This document shows positions 8,324 to 18,600 of a DNA stretch of 64,000 nt, one piece after another. The position numbers and the translations under genes were made by a program. The notes beneath the pieces were generated by a model. The model was given only the letters and a program-made list of their open reading frames with translations. It did not search any database and was not told where the DNA came from. The stretch comes from Verrucomicrobiales bacterium (lineage in GTDB: Bacteria > Verrucomicrobiota > Verrucomicrobiia > Verrucomicrobiales > DEV007): positions 62,822 through 126,821 of the forward strand of contig JARGNG010000001.1 in assembly GCA_029213265.1 (NCBI GenBank), written 5' to 3'. How positions within the stretch are numbered: the stretch's first letter is position 1; the number at the start of each line of letters is the position of its first letter.

Positions 8324-9378
8324 TGCGGCTGGTCCTTCAGGCAATTGTCGTCCATCGGGACGGCTTCCCCGACTTGATCAACCGGATGGGTGTAAAGGTA
8401 GCGCCAGACATCTTCGTGCAGAAAGTTGCCCTCGGCATCTTTGCCGGAATTCCGTCCCGGGGTCACTGCGCCGTGAGCTTTCTTGGCATCGCCTCCGACG
8501 TCACAATCAGTGATGAGCCGGCGGCTGTTTTTAAAGGGGAAGGGCGTCTTGTCGACGTTGACGATGCGACCGAACTGGTGAAGGCCGAGCAGTTCCCAGG
8601 ATCGGCAGTAGTGATCCGCGGTCCAGCCGCCATCGAGGACATGGGAGAATCCGAAGACACGGTTGGCCGGTGTTTTCGAAGGGAGCGATTGCCAGGTTTG
8701 ATAGTTATCGCGGGGACCGCAGAGAGCCACGACACGGCTCACTTCCACGTGCTTGGAGAACCGGGTCGCCGTGGTGGAACCGTGGGAGGAGCCTGACACG
8801 ATGACATCCGTCCAGCGAAGATCGTCTTTTTCCTCATTGAGAAACCAGCCCCAGTTTCCCTCCGGGTTTTCTTTGTCGAGCCACTTTACGAACTGGAGGC
8901 TGCGCTCCATCATTCCATCGGGTTTGGGAATGGTGACTTCGTCACTGAAGTCCTCGCCGGTAGCGGCTTCCAATCGGACATTGCCACGGCACTGCGGGCC
9001 GACCGGTTTTTCCTGACAAACGATGCCGAACCATTTGTTCGCATAGTGAGGCTGAATCGCATGGAGTCCGTAGCTGTTGAGGCGTTTGAAAAGCTCTTCG
9101 TTGTGTCCCATCAGCCAGATCACGAGCTTTCCGCGTGGTTTGACCGAGGTATCGACGGAGGCCTGCTGCACATCAGCAGGCTTTCCATCTTTGTTTTCAA
9201 AGACAAAACCGATTTCGGGATGGGGCTTTGCAAGGGAATCAATTTCGCTGGCCCGTGCCGAAAGTTGGTGACGCTTCGGATCTTTGTCCCGAAAGGAGAA
9301 GGATTCTTCGGCCTGCGAGAGAAATGGTGCCGCAAGCACAAGCGCGACGGATGGGGACAAAAGTGAACGTCGGATCAT
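8320..9378 (-). CDS. Secreted alpha/beta hydrolase, BPSS1187-like
   Basis: A 352-residue exported protein (signal MIRRSLLSPSVALVLAAPFLSQA). The body looks like an alpha/beta hydrolase: LVIWLMGHNEE at the first core strand, an IVSGSSHGSTTA nucleophile elbow (GxSxG-type) near 195-200, DGGWTADHYCRSW, and a late Asp/His region ending in DVWRYLYTHP. It resembles the group annotated as BPSS1187 family, by memory of its pattern rather than by search. The substrate is unknown. The upstream gene on the strand (Tat propeller protein) ends 17 bases before it, so the two are likely co-transcribed. Confidence 0.65.
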   Translation of the reverse strand: MIRRSLLSPSVALVLAAPFLSQAEESFSFRDKDPKRHQLSARASEIDSLAKPHPEIGFVFENKDGKPADVQQASVDTSVKPRGKLVIWLMGHNEELFKRLNSYGLHAIQPHYANKWFGIVCQEKPVGPQCRGNVRLEAATGEDFSDEVTIPKPDGMMERSLQFVKWLDKENPEGNWGWFLNEEKDDLRWTDVIVSGSSHGSTTATRFSKHVEVSRVVALCGPRDNYQTWQSLPSKTPANRVFGFSHVLDGGWTADHYCRSWELLGLHQFGRIVNVDKTPFPFKNSRRLITDCDVGGDAKKAHGAVTPGRNSGKDAEGNFLHEDVWRYLYTHPVDQVGEAVPMDDNCLKDQPQ

Positions 9379-9395
9379 TAGAGTGGGTAGGTGTG

Positions 9396-10688
9396 TCAGG
9401 AAAGAAGTTTTTCAATCTCGAAGAGCCAGAGTTGGCGTCCGTTGCCTCCGTGAGGCGAGTCGACGCAGACGAGTTTGCCATCGTTGCTCGAACGGGGGTG
9501 CGCATCGCAACGCCACTCGCCACTGTAGAGTTTCGGGGAGTGGAGATGAGCGATGTCGTGTCTCGTGTCGGTCGGAACGTGATAAATATAGGGGGTCTGA
9601 TGCCGCCGCACCCCGCGCGGATAGGTGTCGTTGAGAATCCAATCAACGCCGTTCCCGACAGGCAGGTAGGTGTTGTGGCCGTTTACGGGCATCGTTTCCT
9701 TTCCGACCACTTCGACCTGTTCCGTTTTGTCTTTGAAAAGATAGAAGGCGGAATTCTCTCCTTCCGGCTTCGTCCAGGCACAAACGTGCTCCGAATCCTT
9801 CCAGATAAAGTGCGAAGTAAATCCTGACGGATCCAGAACGTAGAGATCGCTGCCGTCGAGATTGGCGGTGAACATGCGGGTGACGAATCCGTTGTTCACT
9901 GCAAATTCGGCATCGTCGGGCCCCTTGGCACGCCACCGATGGAGAAAGATGAATCGTTTGCTGTCGGGACTGACGAGTAGATGGTTAACGTAGTTCCACT
10001 GGTCGGTGAGAGGCTTTCCTTTGTATGGAATCTCCGAAAGCTGCGCGAGAGAGAGGATCAAATCCGATTCTCCCGTCTCCATATTGACCCGCCAGATTCC
10101 GGAGTTTACCGGATTGCGCTGATCACGAACCGGATCATCGACGCCTTGATATCCGTAGCCGGGCCTGAGATTCTGAATTCTCGCGAAGTCAGCGGAGACT
10201 CCCCATTTCCCATCCTGCGAGAGCGCATAGATCGGACGGGGAATGGTTTTCGTTTCTCCTGTATCGATATTTTTGATCCGGCAGACGAAACGATCTTTTT
10301 CGCGGTCGTTCCAGACGACCTGATTTTTTGAACCGGGCAGCCACTGCAACATGCAACCCTGTTGCCACCCCCAGGCATCACTCTTGCCCAACTCGATCCA
10401 TTCGTCTTCGCTTTCGAGATCGACCATGCCTACCTGAATCCGGTCGGATGCGGTCGGGGTGCGCCCTTCGAAGGAAACCTGATTGGAGAGAACAAATCGA
10501 TTCGAAGGGTCGAACTGAAATTTATCGTAGTATCCGAACCAGTGGAACAGAGGGCCTTTGGTGATCGCTCGCGTCGGAGCAAAATATTCGCTGAATTTGA
10601 GAATGTCAGGATCGGCAAGCGCGGAGGGGAGAACGGTTGCGCCAGCCGCCAGGGAAGCGGAGCCGGTGAGAAATTTTCTTCGTTTCAT
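9396..10688 (-). CDS. Tat-exported TolB/WD40-like beta-propeller protein
   Basis: A 430-residue protein with a twin-arginine signal (MKRRKFLTGSASLAAGA) and repeated propeller strands such as DPSNRFVLSNQV, LSQDGKWGVSADF, VSPDSKRFIFLHRWR and SNDGKLVCVDSP, with Asp/Ser-Pro-Asp-x-Lys turns typical of PD40/TolB repeats. The overall pattern recalls the propeller proteins annotated as oligogalacturonate-lyase-like in these phyla, but lyase residues cannot be confirmed. A longer frame from 10727 would bury the signal, so ATG 10688 is chosen. It probably shares a transcript with the hydrolase downstream. Confidence 0.72.
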   Translation of the reverse strand: MKRRKFLTGSASLAAGATVLPSALADPDILKFSEYFAPTRAITKGPLFHWFGYYDKFQFDPSNRFVLSNQVSFEGRTPTASDRIQVGMVDLESEDEWIELGKSDAWGWQQGCMLQWLPGSKNQVVWNDREKDRFVCRIKNIDTGETKTIPRPIYALSQDGKWGVSADFARIQNLRPGYGYQGVDDPVRDQRNPVNSGIWRVNMETGESDLILSLAQLSEIPYKGKPLTDQWNYVNHLLVSPDSKRFIFLHRWRAKGPDDAEFAVNNGFVTRMFTANLDGSDLYVLDPSGFTSHFIWKDSEHVCAWTKPEGENSAFYLFKDKTEQVEVVGKETMPVNGHNTYLPVGNGVDWILNDTYPRGVRRHQTPYIYHVPTDTRHDIAHLHSPKLYSGEWRCDAHPRSSNDGKLVCVDSPHGGNGRQLWLFEIEKLLS

Positions 10689-10780
10689 GGAGGCTTTGAT
10701 CGTGGATCGAGCCGGAGAGGCTGCCAAGTGAATTTTCGGCGCTTCAACGCCGCAACAGAAGACGATCGGCGGTTGGGGAG

Positions 10781-11614
10781 TCAGGCCTTTTCGATACCGC
10801 CGTCGACCATCCGAATCTTCCGCTCCCGGTAGAGCGCCCCCAGAGCCTGTTTGAACGCTTTTTTGCTGGTTCCAAAAACCCGCTGAATTTCCTCGGGAGA
10901 ACTCTTGTCACCGAGATTGATCCGACCGCCTTTCTCTTCCAGCAGGGCAAGGATTTTGCCGCTCAGATCCGTGACTCGCCCGTAGCCGACCGGTTCCAGC
11001 GAGAGGTCGATCTTGTCGTCTTCCTTGAGCGCAGCGATGAATCCATCGATCTCTTCGCCGACCCGGAGCGGACGCTGAATCCGACTTTCGTGAAGCAGCC
11101 CCCGGAACTGCTGATCGACGATGGCCATGTAGCCGAGCGGGGTTCGTTCCTGAATGATGAGTTTCACAGCGTCGCCGCTGTCATAGCGAGGTCGGCTCTG
11201 GTTCAAATACCGGTTCGTTCTCGTGGACGCGATGATTCGGTTGGAGACTTCGTCGAGCGCGACGCGAACGATGATTCGCTGGCCTGCCCGCACTGGAAAC
11301 ACCTGTTCCCGGAAGGGGAGAAGTAGATCCTTGGGGAGCCCCCAGTCGAGAAAAGCTCCGACATTCTGGTTCACGGACTTCACTTCGAGAGCCGCAAATT
11401 GTCCCACTTCGCAAATTGGTTTCTGCGTTGTCGCGACAATGCGGTCCTCCGAGTCCCGCGCCACGAAAACCTCGACTTCGTCCCCCTGTTCGACATCGTC
11501 CGGCACCTCTGCGTTGGGAAGAAGGATTTCACCGAGGTCTCCACCATCGAGGTAGAATCCAAAATCGGAATCCCGGACGATGATGAGGTGATTGGTCTTT
11601 CCCAGGGCGGCCAT
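10781..11614 (-). CDS. S1 RNA-binding protein of the CvfB family
   Basis: A 277-residue cytoplasmic RNA-binding protein. Three S1-like OB folds occupy about 1-65 (DFGFYLDGGDLGEILLP), 70-130 (QNVGAFLDWGLPKDLLLPF) and 140-205 (LGYMAIVDQQFRGLLHES), followed by a winged-helix domain (about 215-277). This is the architecture of Staphylococcus CvfB and Bacillus YitL, which affect virulence and RNA metabolism. An in-frame TTG precedes the ATG at 11614; the ATG is preferred. It is flanked by same-strand genes with 90 and 50 base gaps. Confidence 0.88.
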   Translation of the reverse strand: MAALGKTNHLIIVRDSDFGFYLDGGDLGEILLPNAEVPDDVEQGDEVEVFVARDSEDRIVATTQKPICEVGQFAALEVKSVNQNVGAFLDWGLPKDLLLPFREQVFPVRAGQRIIVRVALDEVSNRIIASTRTNRYLNQSRPRYDSGDAVKLIIQERTPLGYMAIVDQQFRGLLHESRIQRPLRVGEEIDGFIAALKEDDKIDLSLEPVGYGRVTDLSGKILALLEEKGGRINLGDKSSPEEIQRVFGTSKKAFKQALGALYRERKIRMVDGGIEKA

Positions 11615-11666
11615 CAATCAGGGTAAACGGGGCCGCGGAAAATGCTCGAATTTTGTTCCTTCACTT

Positions 11667-12590
11667 TCACCACGTGAGTTCGTGTGTGTCGCCATGCTGC
11701 CCGTGGGAGGGGTCGAGGGCGCGAAGCTCCAGTTGCAGATTCGTCGGTGAAAGAGTCGCCCGAACCCATCCATTGGGGCGGCTTTCGTCGAAGACGTAGG
11801 CCGTCGGCGGCAGGTTGATCTGATGAAGTTTCGCGGAATCGGGGTTCACCTTCCAATTGTGGCTGTGGCCGAAAATATAGGCTTTCGCAGCCGGATGGGT
11901 TTCGAGAAGCGTGAGAAGTGGTTCGCTGTCGATGAGTCCACTGATTTTGATTTTTTCTTCCGACGGAATCACATCCGTACGGAAGACCTGAGGATAGTGA
12001 TGGCCGACGATGATGGCAGGTTTGTCGATATTTTGATCGAGAAAGTCTTTGAGCCAAGCAAGCTGGGCTTCGCCAATTTCGCCTTCCACCTTGTTAACGA
12101 AACGAAGCGTGTCCAGCAGGACCCAGTTGGCATGCGGCGTTGAAACGACACTGCAATGTTTGCTCTCGACCGGGGAGTTCCCGCTCTTCTCATTCAAGGC
12201 TTCAAAAAACACAGTGCGGTCGTCGTGATTTCCGAGAGTGAAATGGATCGGTAGACCGGCTTCGGTGAGGGGTTGGAGGAGATCCGAAAGGGTTTCGTAA
12301 TCACCCGCTTGTCCATCGAGATAGGCAACGTCTCCGTCCACAATGATGCCTGACAAAGAGTCTTTTTCGGCAAGGACCTCGGCGACGACCCTCTTCAGAT
12401 TCTGCGCCATGTTGGTTCCCTGCCTCGACTTCAGTGCTTTATCGGCGGCAATATGGGTATCGGAGAGCAGCGCCCAGGTCGTTTCGGAAGCGGAGGAATC
12501 GGCTGCGGAGAGAAAGGCAGGCGCGGTCGAAAAGAGGGCGGAAGTCCGGAGGAAGGTTCTCCGGGAAACGGAATCAAGATGAATCGGCAT
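11667..12590 (-). CDS. Tat-exported calcineurin-like metallophosphoesterase
   Basis: A 307-residue phosphoesterase with a twin-arginine signal (VSRRTFLRTS, residues 8-17). The dinuclear-metal motifs are present in order: SDTH (about 43-46), DGD (about 84-86), GNHD (near 120), GHHYP (near 200) and GHSHNW (near 250). The family hydrolyses phosphomono- or diesters; the periplasmic substrate is unknown. It is divergent from the sulfatase gene at 12706 and shares with it an intergenic region carrying a perfect 12-bp inverted repeat. Confidence 0.85.
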   Translation of the reverse strand: MPIHLDSVSRRTFLRTSALFSTAPAFLSAADSSASETTWALLSDTHIAADKALKSRQGTNMAQNLKRVVAEVLAEKDSLSGIIVDGDVAYLDGQAGDYETLSDLLQPLTEAGLPIHFTLGNHDDRTVFFEALNEKSGNSPVESKHCSVVSTPHANWVLLDTLRFVNKVEGEIGEAQLAWLKDFLDQNIDKPAIIVGHHYPQVFRTDVIPSEEKIKISGLIDSEPLLTLLETHPAAKAYIFGHSHNWKVNPDSAKLHQINLPPTAYVFDESRPNGWVRATLSPTNLQLELRALDPSHGQHGDTHELTW

Positions 12591-12643
12591 AGCTCTACTA
12601 TGAACGATCGGAGGCCGTCTGAAAAGTGGGCATCCGGCTTTTG

Positions 12644-12708
12644 CATGACACGATTTCGGTTCAATCGCCCTTTACCACCCTGCTAATCCACGTTCTAATC
12701 GTGTCATG
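12644..12708. promoter_or_regulatory. Perfect 12-bp inverted repeat overlapping the sulfatase start codon
   Basis: CATGACACGATT (12644-12655) and AATCGTGTCATG (12697-12708) are exact reverse complements separated by 41 bases, in the divergent intergenic region. The right arm contains the ATG of the sulfatase gene (12706-12708). In DNA it could be a pair of operator half-sites; in the mRNA it could form a hairpin that hides the start codon. Confidence 0.5.
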
Positions 12709-14214
12709 ATGAAACGTTTTCTTTCTTTCTCTCTGGTTCTGTTAGTCTCCGCCGGTTTCGGGTTTGTCGAGGCTCGTGATTCAGGAAAGCCGAATATCAT
12801 TTTCATTCTAGCGGATGACCTTGGATTTCGGGAGTTGGGATGCTACGGGCAGGAGAAAATCAAGACGCCCCGCATCGACCAACTCGCTGCGGAAGGAATG
12901 CGCTTCACCCGCGCTTACTCCGGAAACGCAGTCTGTGCCCCGTCCCGCTGTGTCCTCATGACAGGCCGGCACCCCGGTCACGCAGAGGTGCGCAACAACC
13001 GCGGGGTGAAGCCGGAGGGCAATCATCCGATTCCGGACTCCGAGATCACGATCGCTGAGTTGCTCGTTCAGGAGGGGTATGTCTGCGGAGCCTTCGGCAA
13101 ATGGGGTTTGGGCAATATCTGGTCGGAAGGGGATCCGAACGACCAGGGGTTTGAAAAGTTCTTTGGCTACAACTGCCAGTCCCACGCCCACTCCTACTAC
13201 CCGGCCTATCTTCGGGACAACGACCGGGAATTCCTCCTCCAGAACAATCCTCCCGTTCCCGGCCATGCCTCTCTGGCAAAAGGCGCTGATCCTTTGAATC
13301 CTGCCAGTTACAACGTGTTCAAAGGGCAGGATTACTCATCGGACCACATCAATGACCAGGCCCTCGCATTTATCAAAAAGAACAAGGACCAGCCATTTTT
13401 TCTCTACTATCCGAGCCTGATCCCGCACGTCGCGCTTCATATCCCCGACGAGCATCTCGAACCGTATCTCGCGCAGAAATGGAACGATCCTCCCTTCACC
13501 CGTGAAGGCGGGTATGGCTACACCCCCCACTTCACCCCGCGTGCGGCCTATGCGGCGATGATTACGCGACTCGACACCTATGTCGGAAAGGTTCTCGATC
13601 TGATCGAGGAACTCGGACTGAGTGAGAATACCATCGTCGTGTTCACTTCGGATAACGGGACCACCCATCTCAAAGGGGAGGCGGACTTCGAATTCTTTGC
13701 CAGCGTGGGTGAGCTGCGCGGTTTGAAAGGGGAGCTCTACGAGGGCGGAATTCGCGTTCCTCAAATCGTGAAGTGGCCCGGAAAAGTGAAGCCCGGAACG
13801 GTAACTGATTTTGTGACCGGTTTCGAAGACTGGATGCCGACGATGTTGGATCTGATTGGTGCGGAAACGAAAGTTCCGGCCGGGATCGACGGCGTCAGCA
13901 TCGCTCCCACCTTGTTGGGGAAAGGCCAGGGGGAACGCGAGTTTCTCTACCGTGAGTTTCTCGGTTACGGCGGACAGCAATCGGTCTGGATGGGGAACCG
14001 CTGGAAGGGGATTCGGACCAACTTACTGAAGAAGGACAATCCGGATCCTCTCGCAATCGAGTTGTTTGATCTCGATGCGGACCCGTCCGAGAGCACCAAT
14101 GTCGCAGATCAGCATCCCGGTGTGCTCAACAAAATCGAGGGACTCATGAAGTCGGAGCGAACCATCTCGGAGTCGTTCAAGTTTCCGCCTCTGGATGCGC
14201 TGGTGAGTCAGTAA
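12706..14214 (+). CDS. Secreted arylsulfatase-type sulfatase
   Basis: A 502-residue exported sulfatase (signal MMKRFLSFSLVLLVSAGFGF). The metal-binding start PNIIFILADDLG (29-40) and the modification motif CAPSR (Cys 77, followed by CVLMTGR) predict conversion to formylglycine by a sulfatase-modifying enzyme. FGKWGLG, VVFTSDNGTTH (second metal-site Asp/Asn) and the C-terminal ELFDLDADPSE turn are all present. It should cleave sulfate esters in the periplasm, probably from polysaccharides; substrate class cannot be assigned. A second Met at 12709 is possible. No clear Shine-Dalgarno sequence. Confidence 0.92.
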   Translation: MMKRFLSFSLVLLVSAGFGFVEARDSGKPNIIFILADDLGFRELGCYGQEKIKTPRIDQLAAEGMRFTRAYSGNAVCAPSRCVLMTGRHPGHAEVRNNRGVKPEGNHPIPDSEITIAELLVQEGYVCGAFGKWGLGNIWSEGDPNDQGFEKFFGYNCQSHAHSYYPAYLRDNDREFLLQNNPPVPGHASLAKGADPLNPASYNVFKGQDYSSDHINDQALAFIKKNKDQPFFLYYPSLIPHVALHIPDEHLEPYLAQKWNDPPFTREGGYGYTPHFTPRAAYAAMITRLDTYVGKVLDLIEELGLSENTIVVFTSDNGTTHLKGEADFEFFASVGELRGLKGELYEGGIRVPQIVKWPGKVKPGTVTDFVTGFEDWMPTMLDLIGAETKVPAGIDGVSIAPTLLGKGQGEREFLYREFLGYGGQQSVWMGNRWKGIRTNLLKKDNPDPLAIELFDLDADPSESTNVADQHPGVLNKIEGLMKSERTISESFKFPPLDALVSQ

Positions 14215-14232
14215 GGGCGAACCTTCGTTTGA

Positions 14233-14511
14233 TCATTTCCTCCGTCTCCCCGTCCCGGGCGGGGTGCGGTGATCCCCGAAATATTTTTCGCTTCGATACC
14301 GCAGCCAAACCCGAAGCACCTGTGGAATCTGTTCCTTTTCCTCTTTGCTGAGCCGCTCATAGAGCCTGGAGGCCCGATCCCGTTCCATGCGGCAGGCCCC
14401 GTTTTTGTGAGCGTCCCAATAGGTTCGGGCGAGACGGATTCTGCGGGCCGTTTCCTTGATGAGAGCAGGGCCGGCCAGGTCTTCGTCTTTGATCTTACGC
14501 TTCTTTGCCAT
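14233..14511 (-). CDS. Small basic hypothetical protein
   Basis: A 92-residue Arg/Lys-rich protein with no signal or membrane segment. Distinct pieces are KDEDLAGPALIKETARRIRL, a Trp-containing helix (ARTYWDAH) and the C-terminal LRVWLRYRSEKYFGDHRTPP. It is coding rather than noise because it is a clean ATG-started basic helical protein between convergent/divergent neighbours with no competing gene. I do not recognise a named family; nucleic-acid or protein binding would fit its charge but is not shown. Confidence 0.6.
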   Translation of the reverse strand: MAKKRKIKDEDLAGPALIKETARRIRLARTYWDAHKNGACRMERDRASRLYERLSKEEKEQIPQVLRVWLRYRSEKYFGDHRTPPGTGRRRK

Positions 14512-14593
14512 CTTTGATCAGTAGAATTACGCCATTTGCCCACCTCGTTGCCATGTGAAACGTTTCCCCGTGCAGCATCTTCTCATTCTCAAC

Positions 14594-15688
14594 ATGAAGC
14601 GACTTGTTTTTTATTCGACCCTCCTCCTTACGACACTGTTCGGTTTCACGGCTTCGGCAGAGAATCGGTTCGTTTATCTCTCTGCCGGGGGAAGTGTCAC
14701 GGTATACGAGGTGGATCTGGAGACGGGGCTGCTTTCTGAATTCCAAAAGAACGAAGGCTCTGGCCTGACGGCGATCACGAAGAAGCAGAATCGTCTTTAC
14801 CGGGTGGGTGGAAAAGAAGTCGAAAGCTACCGGATTCAGAAAAACGGGAAACTGAAATCCATGGGAAAAGAGCCGACCGAGGCGAAAGGGGGCTTTCTCG
14901 GGCTCGATGCGACGGAGCGTTTTCTCGCGGGCAGCGACTACGGTGGCGGGAGTGTCGCGGTTTGGCAGATCGGTGAGGACGGGATCGCGAAGGGGAATCC
15001 GGTTTCAGAAATGGCTCTGGAGAAAGCCGCTCATTCCTCTCACTTCTCGCCGGGCAACGGATTTCTTATCGTTCCGGCAACGACTCCCAACAAGGTTTTC
15101 CAGATCCGTTTTGATGAAAAGACCGGGGCTCTGAAGCCGAACGATCCCGCTTCTGTTTCGGGACCCACCGGGGAGGGAACGGCGCAGCAGCCGAGGCACA
15201 TTCGCTTTCATCCAAATGGAAAGATCGCCTATACGACGCTGGAACGTGAATCACCGGGCGTTGGCGTTTGGTCCTGGGACGAAGAGAGCGGGCATCTCAC
15301 CTTGCTGCAAAACCTCATCACAATTCCGGAGGGCTTTGAGGGCAGCATCACAACGGCGGACCTGCATCTCACTCCCGACTCGAAATTTCTCTACGTTTCC
15401 AACCGGGATCTGACGGATCGTAAGGCGCTCACCGGGAAAAGTTCCATCGTGGGATTCCGGGTCGATCCGGAGTCCGGCCTGTTGACCCTGATTGGACACA
15501 CCCATTGCCCTCAGGTTCCCCGATCATTTGCGATCGACCGGGCTGGCGAATATCTCTACGCTGCCGGTCAGACTGCTTCCAAGCTGGAAGTGTTCCGGAT
15601 CAATCAGGATTCGGGAGAATTGACCAGCATTCAGATTCTCGATACCGGTAAGGGTCCCAATTGGGTTCTTTGCGTGACAAAACCATGA
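14594..15688 (+). CDS. Secreted lactonase-family seven-bladed beta-propeller
   Basis: A 364-residue exported protein (signal MKRLVFYSTLLLTTLFGFTASA) with repeats of the 6-phosphogluconolactonase (Pgl/YbhE, Lactonase) propeller family, e.g. VYEVDLETGLLSEF, FQIRFDEKTGALKP, VWSWDEESGHLTLL, VGFRVDPESGLLTL and VFRINQDSGELTSI, with the QQPRHIRFHPNGKIAY core motif. Cytoplasmic members hydrolyse 6-phosphogluconolactone; this exported one more likely acts on a free aldonolactone or is structural. An in-frame ATG at 14555 precedes the signal and is rejected. It overlaps the PSD1 gene by ATGA (15685-15688), making it the first gene of a three-gene operon. Confidence 0.82.
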   Translation: MKRLVFYSTLLLTTLFGFTASAENRFVYLSAGGSVTVYEVDLETGLLSEFQKNEGSGLTAITKKQNRLYRVGGKEVESYRIQKNGKLKSMGKEPTEAKGGFLGLDATERFLAGSDYGGGSVAVWQIGEDGIAKGNPVSEMALEKAAHSSHFSPGNGFLIVPATTPNKVFQIRFDEKTGALKPNDPASVSGPTGEGTAQQPRHIRFHPNGKIAYTTLERESPGVGVWSWDEESGHLTLLQNLITIPEGFEGSITTADLHLTPDSKFLYVSNRDLTDRKALTGKSSIVGFRVDPESGLLTLIGHTHCPQVPRSFAIDRAGEYLYAAGQTASKLEVFRINQDSGELTSIQILDTGKGPNWVLCVTKP

Positions 15689-18600
15689 TTTCCTTTCGAT
15701 CATTCCACCTTGCTCTTGTTGCGGGATTTCTCGTTCTCCCCGCTATCGCGGAAGAGAAGCTCTCTTTCAATCGCGACATTCGTCCCATTCTGTCAGACAA
15801 GTGTTTTTCCTGTCATGGTCCTGACAAAAACACGCGAGAGGCAGACTTGCGTCTTGATGTGAGAGAGGCCGCGCTCGAAATGGAGGCGATCGTTCCGGGT
15901 GATGTCAAGGCGAGCGAAAGTTACTGGAGAATCCTTTCCGACGATGAGGAGGAACTCATGCCTCCTCCCGAGTCCCACAAATCCCTTTCCGAAGAGGAAA
16001 AGAAATTGATCACTCGCTGGATCGAAGAGGGGGCTGAATACGAAGCGCACTGGGCCTACCTCCCCGTGACCAGGCCGGAAATTCCTGAGGGGGTGGAAAA
16101 TGCGGTGGATGGATTTGTAGCGAAACGACTGCAGAAAGAAGGCCTGAAAATATCCTCGCCGGCGGAGGAGGTCACCTTGCTGCGACGACTTCATTTCGAC
16201 ATCACCGGGCTTCCTCCGGCACCGGAGGATTTGAACCGCTTTCAGAGAATGGGAAAGAGCGCTTATGTGGATGAACTGCTCGCTTCGCCCCACTTTGGAG
16301 AACGAATGGCGATCGACTGGCTCGATGCGGTTCGCTATGCCGACACGGTGGGATATCACGGAGATCAGACGCTTGAGGTGTCCGCGTTTCGCGACTGGGT
16401 GATTAATTCGTTCAACGAAAACAAGCCCTTTGATCAATTCACGATTGAGCAGATTGCCGGAGATCTGCTACCCGACGCAACTCTCGAGCAAAAGGTGGCG
16501 GCGGCCTACAATCGACTCGGTCAGAGTAGCAACGAAGGGGGGATTCAGGACGCCGAATACCTCGCCAAATACCAGGCCGAACGCGTGCGGACGACGGCGA
16601 CGGCATGGCTCGGTGCGACCCTGGCCTGCGCGGAGTGCCATGACCATAAGTTCGATCCCTACACGGCCGCAGACTTCTATGGATTCGCGGCCTACTTTGC
16701 CGATATCCTCGAAAAAGGCGCTTATACCGGGGATGGATCCTATCAGGAGGGTACGAAGCCATATGAACGCGAAGGGGTTGTTTTCACCGGGCGGGGGCCG
16801 CAACTCGAAGTGCCGAGTGATGAAGAACGGCAAATGCGTGACTCTCTGCGGACGAAATTGAACGCAGCGAAAAAGGAACTGCAGAAGACGACCCCGGAGT
16901 TGGAGGCAAGTGCACAGAAGTGGGCCGCCAAACGGGCAAAGAATCTCGGCTCCAGTGATCCGGTTGACTATGTCTATCTCGAGGACAAGGGAGAGAAGAA
17001 CGAAATCAAAACGGCTGGAGTCAAGTTTGTGACAGACGGGGACGGGAAGGTGTATCAGGGCGGCTTCGCCCGGTCACAGTCGTCAGGTGAACTGGTGCAG
17101 CACATCGTCGATGGTTCGAAAAAGCCGCTCGTTGTCAGCGAAGGGAGTGTTCTGTTTTCATACGTCTGGCTCGACGAGAAGAATCCGCCCAGGCAGATCA
17201 TGTTGCAGTTTCATCATGAAAAAGCAGGGTGGAATCATCGTGCCTGGTGGGGCACCGAAGCTCTCATCTCTTACGGCCGGTCAACGAGCGATCATCGTCA
17301 TCGCAAACTGGGCAGCCTGCCCGGGACCGGAAAATGGGTTCGTCTGGAAGTGCCGATCTCGGAGCTGAACCTGAAGTCGGGCGACAAGATCACCCAACTG
17401 GCTTTCACACAGTTCGGTGGACTTGCCTATTGGGATACGGCAGGGATCCACACTTCAGCTGCGGCGTATCGATTGGCTGACCTTCCTCAACCTATTCAGA
17501 AAATCCTGACCAAAGCGGAAGGGGCGCGAACTGATGAGGATCGCAGTCTGCTGCTTGCTCATTACCGGGAAATCGCCCCGGAGCTTCGGTCAGTTCGCAC
17601 GGAGGTAGCACAATTGGAATCCGAGTTGGAGAATCTGAAGAAACAAATCCGCACGGTGCCGGCAACGATCGCCGCAAAGCCGCGCGAAATTCGAATCCTC
17701 CCGCGGGGAAACTGGATGGACAAGAGCGGTCAGGTGGTTGAGCCGGGGACTCCGCATTTTCTTCCCGAGGTCAAAGAGAAGTCCGGTGCCGGGACACGAC
17801 TGGAACTGGCCCATTGGATCGCTTCGCCGGAAAATCCGCTCACGGCGCGGACCTATGTGAACCGTTTCTGGGCGAGCCTGTTTGGAAACGGGATCTCCAC
17901 CGTGGTGGACGACCTCGGGTCGCAGGGGCAGTGGCCGACCCATCCTGAACTCCTCGATTGGCTCGCCGCCGAATTTGTGGAAAGCGGATGGGATGTGAAG
18001 CGCCTCGTCAAAACAATCGTGCTCAGTGATACCTATGCGCAGTCGTCGGACAGCACGCCGGCGCTTCAGGAGAAGGATCCCTACAATTCTCTGCTCGCCC
18101 GCCAGTCCGGTATCCGTCTTCCGGCCGAGTTGGTCCGCGACAACGCGCTGACAGTGAGCGGGCTTCTCAATCCGGCGGTGGGGGGACGAAGTGTGAAGCC
18201 CTATCAGCCGGAAGGGTACTACCAGCACCTCAATTTTCCCCGGCGAAAGTATCAGGCTGATCAGAATGAAAATCAGTACCGCCGCGGACTCTACACACAC
18301 TGGCAGCGGACTTTTCTGCACCCTGCGATGAAGGCTTTCGACGCACCTTCCCGGGAGGAGTGCACCATGGAGCGGGAGCATTCCAGTACGCCGCTGCAGG
18401 CGCTGGTTCTTCTCAATGATCCCTCTTTTGTCGAGGCGGCAAAGTCACTGGCCGCGGAAAGTGAGGATGTAGTCGATATGTTTGTCAGGGTCCTGACGCG
18501 ACGTCCTTCGGAAGAGGAACTCACCGTTCTGACGGCACTGTTCGAGTCCGAGAAGGCAAGGCTCAAGGGGGCGGCGGGTGCGGCGAATCAATTGCTTTCC

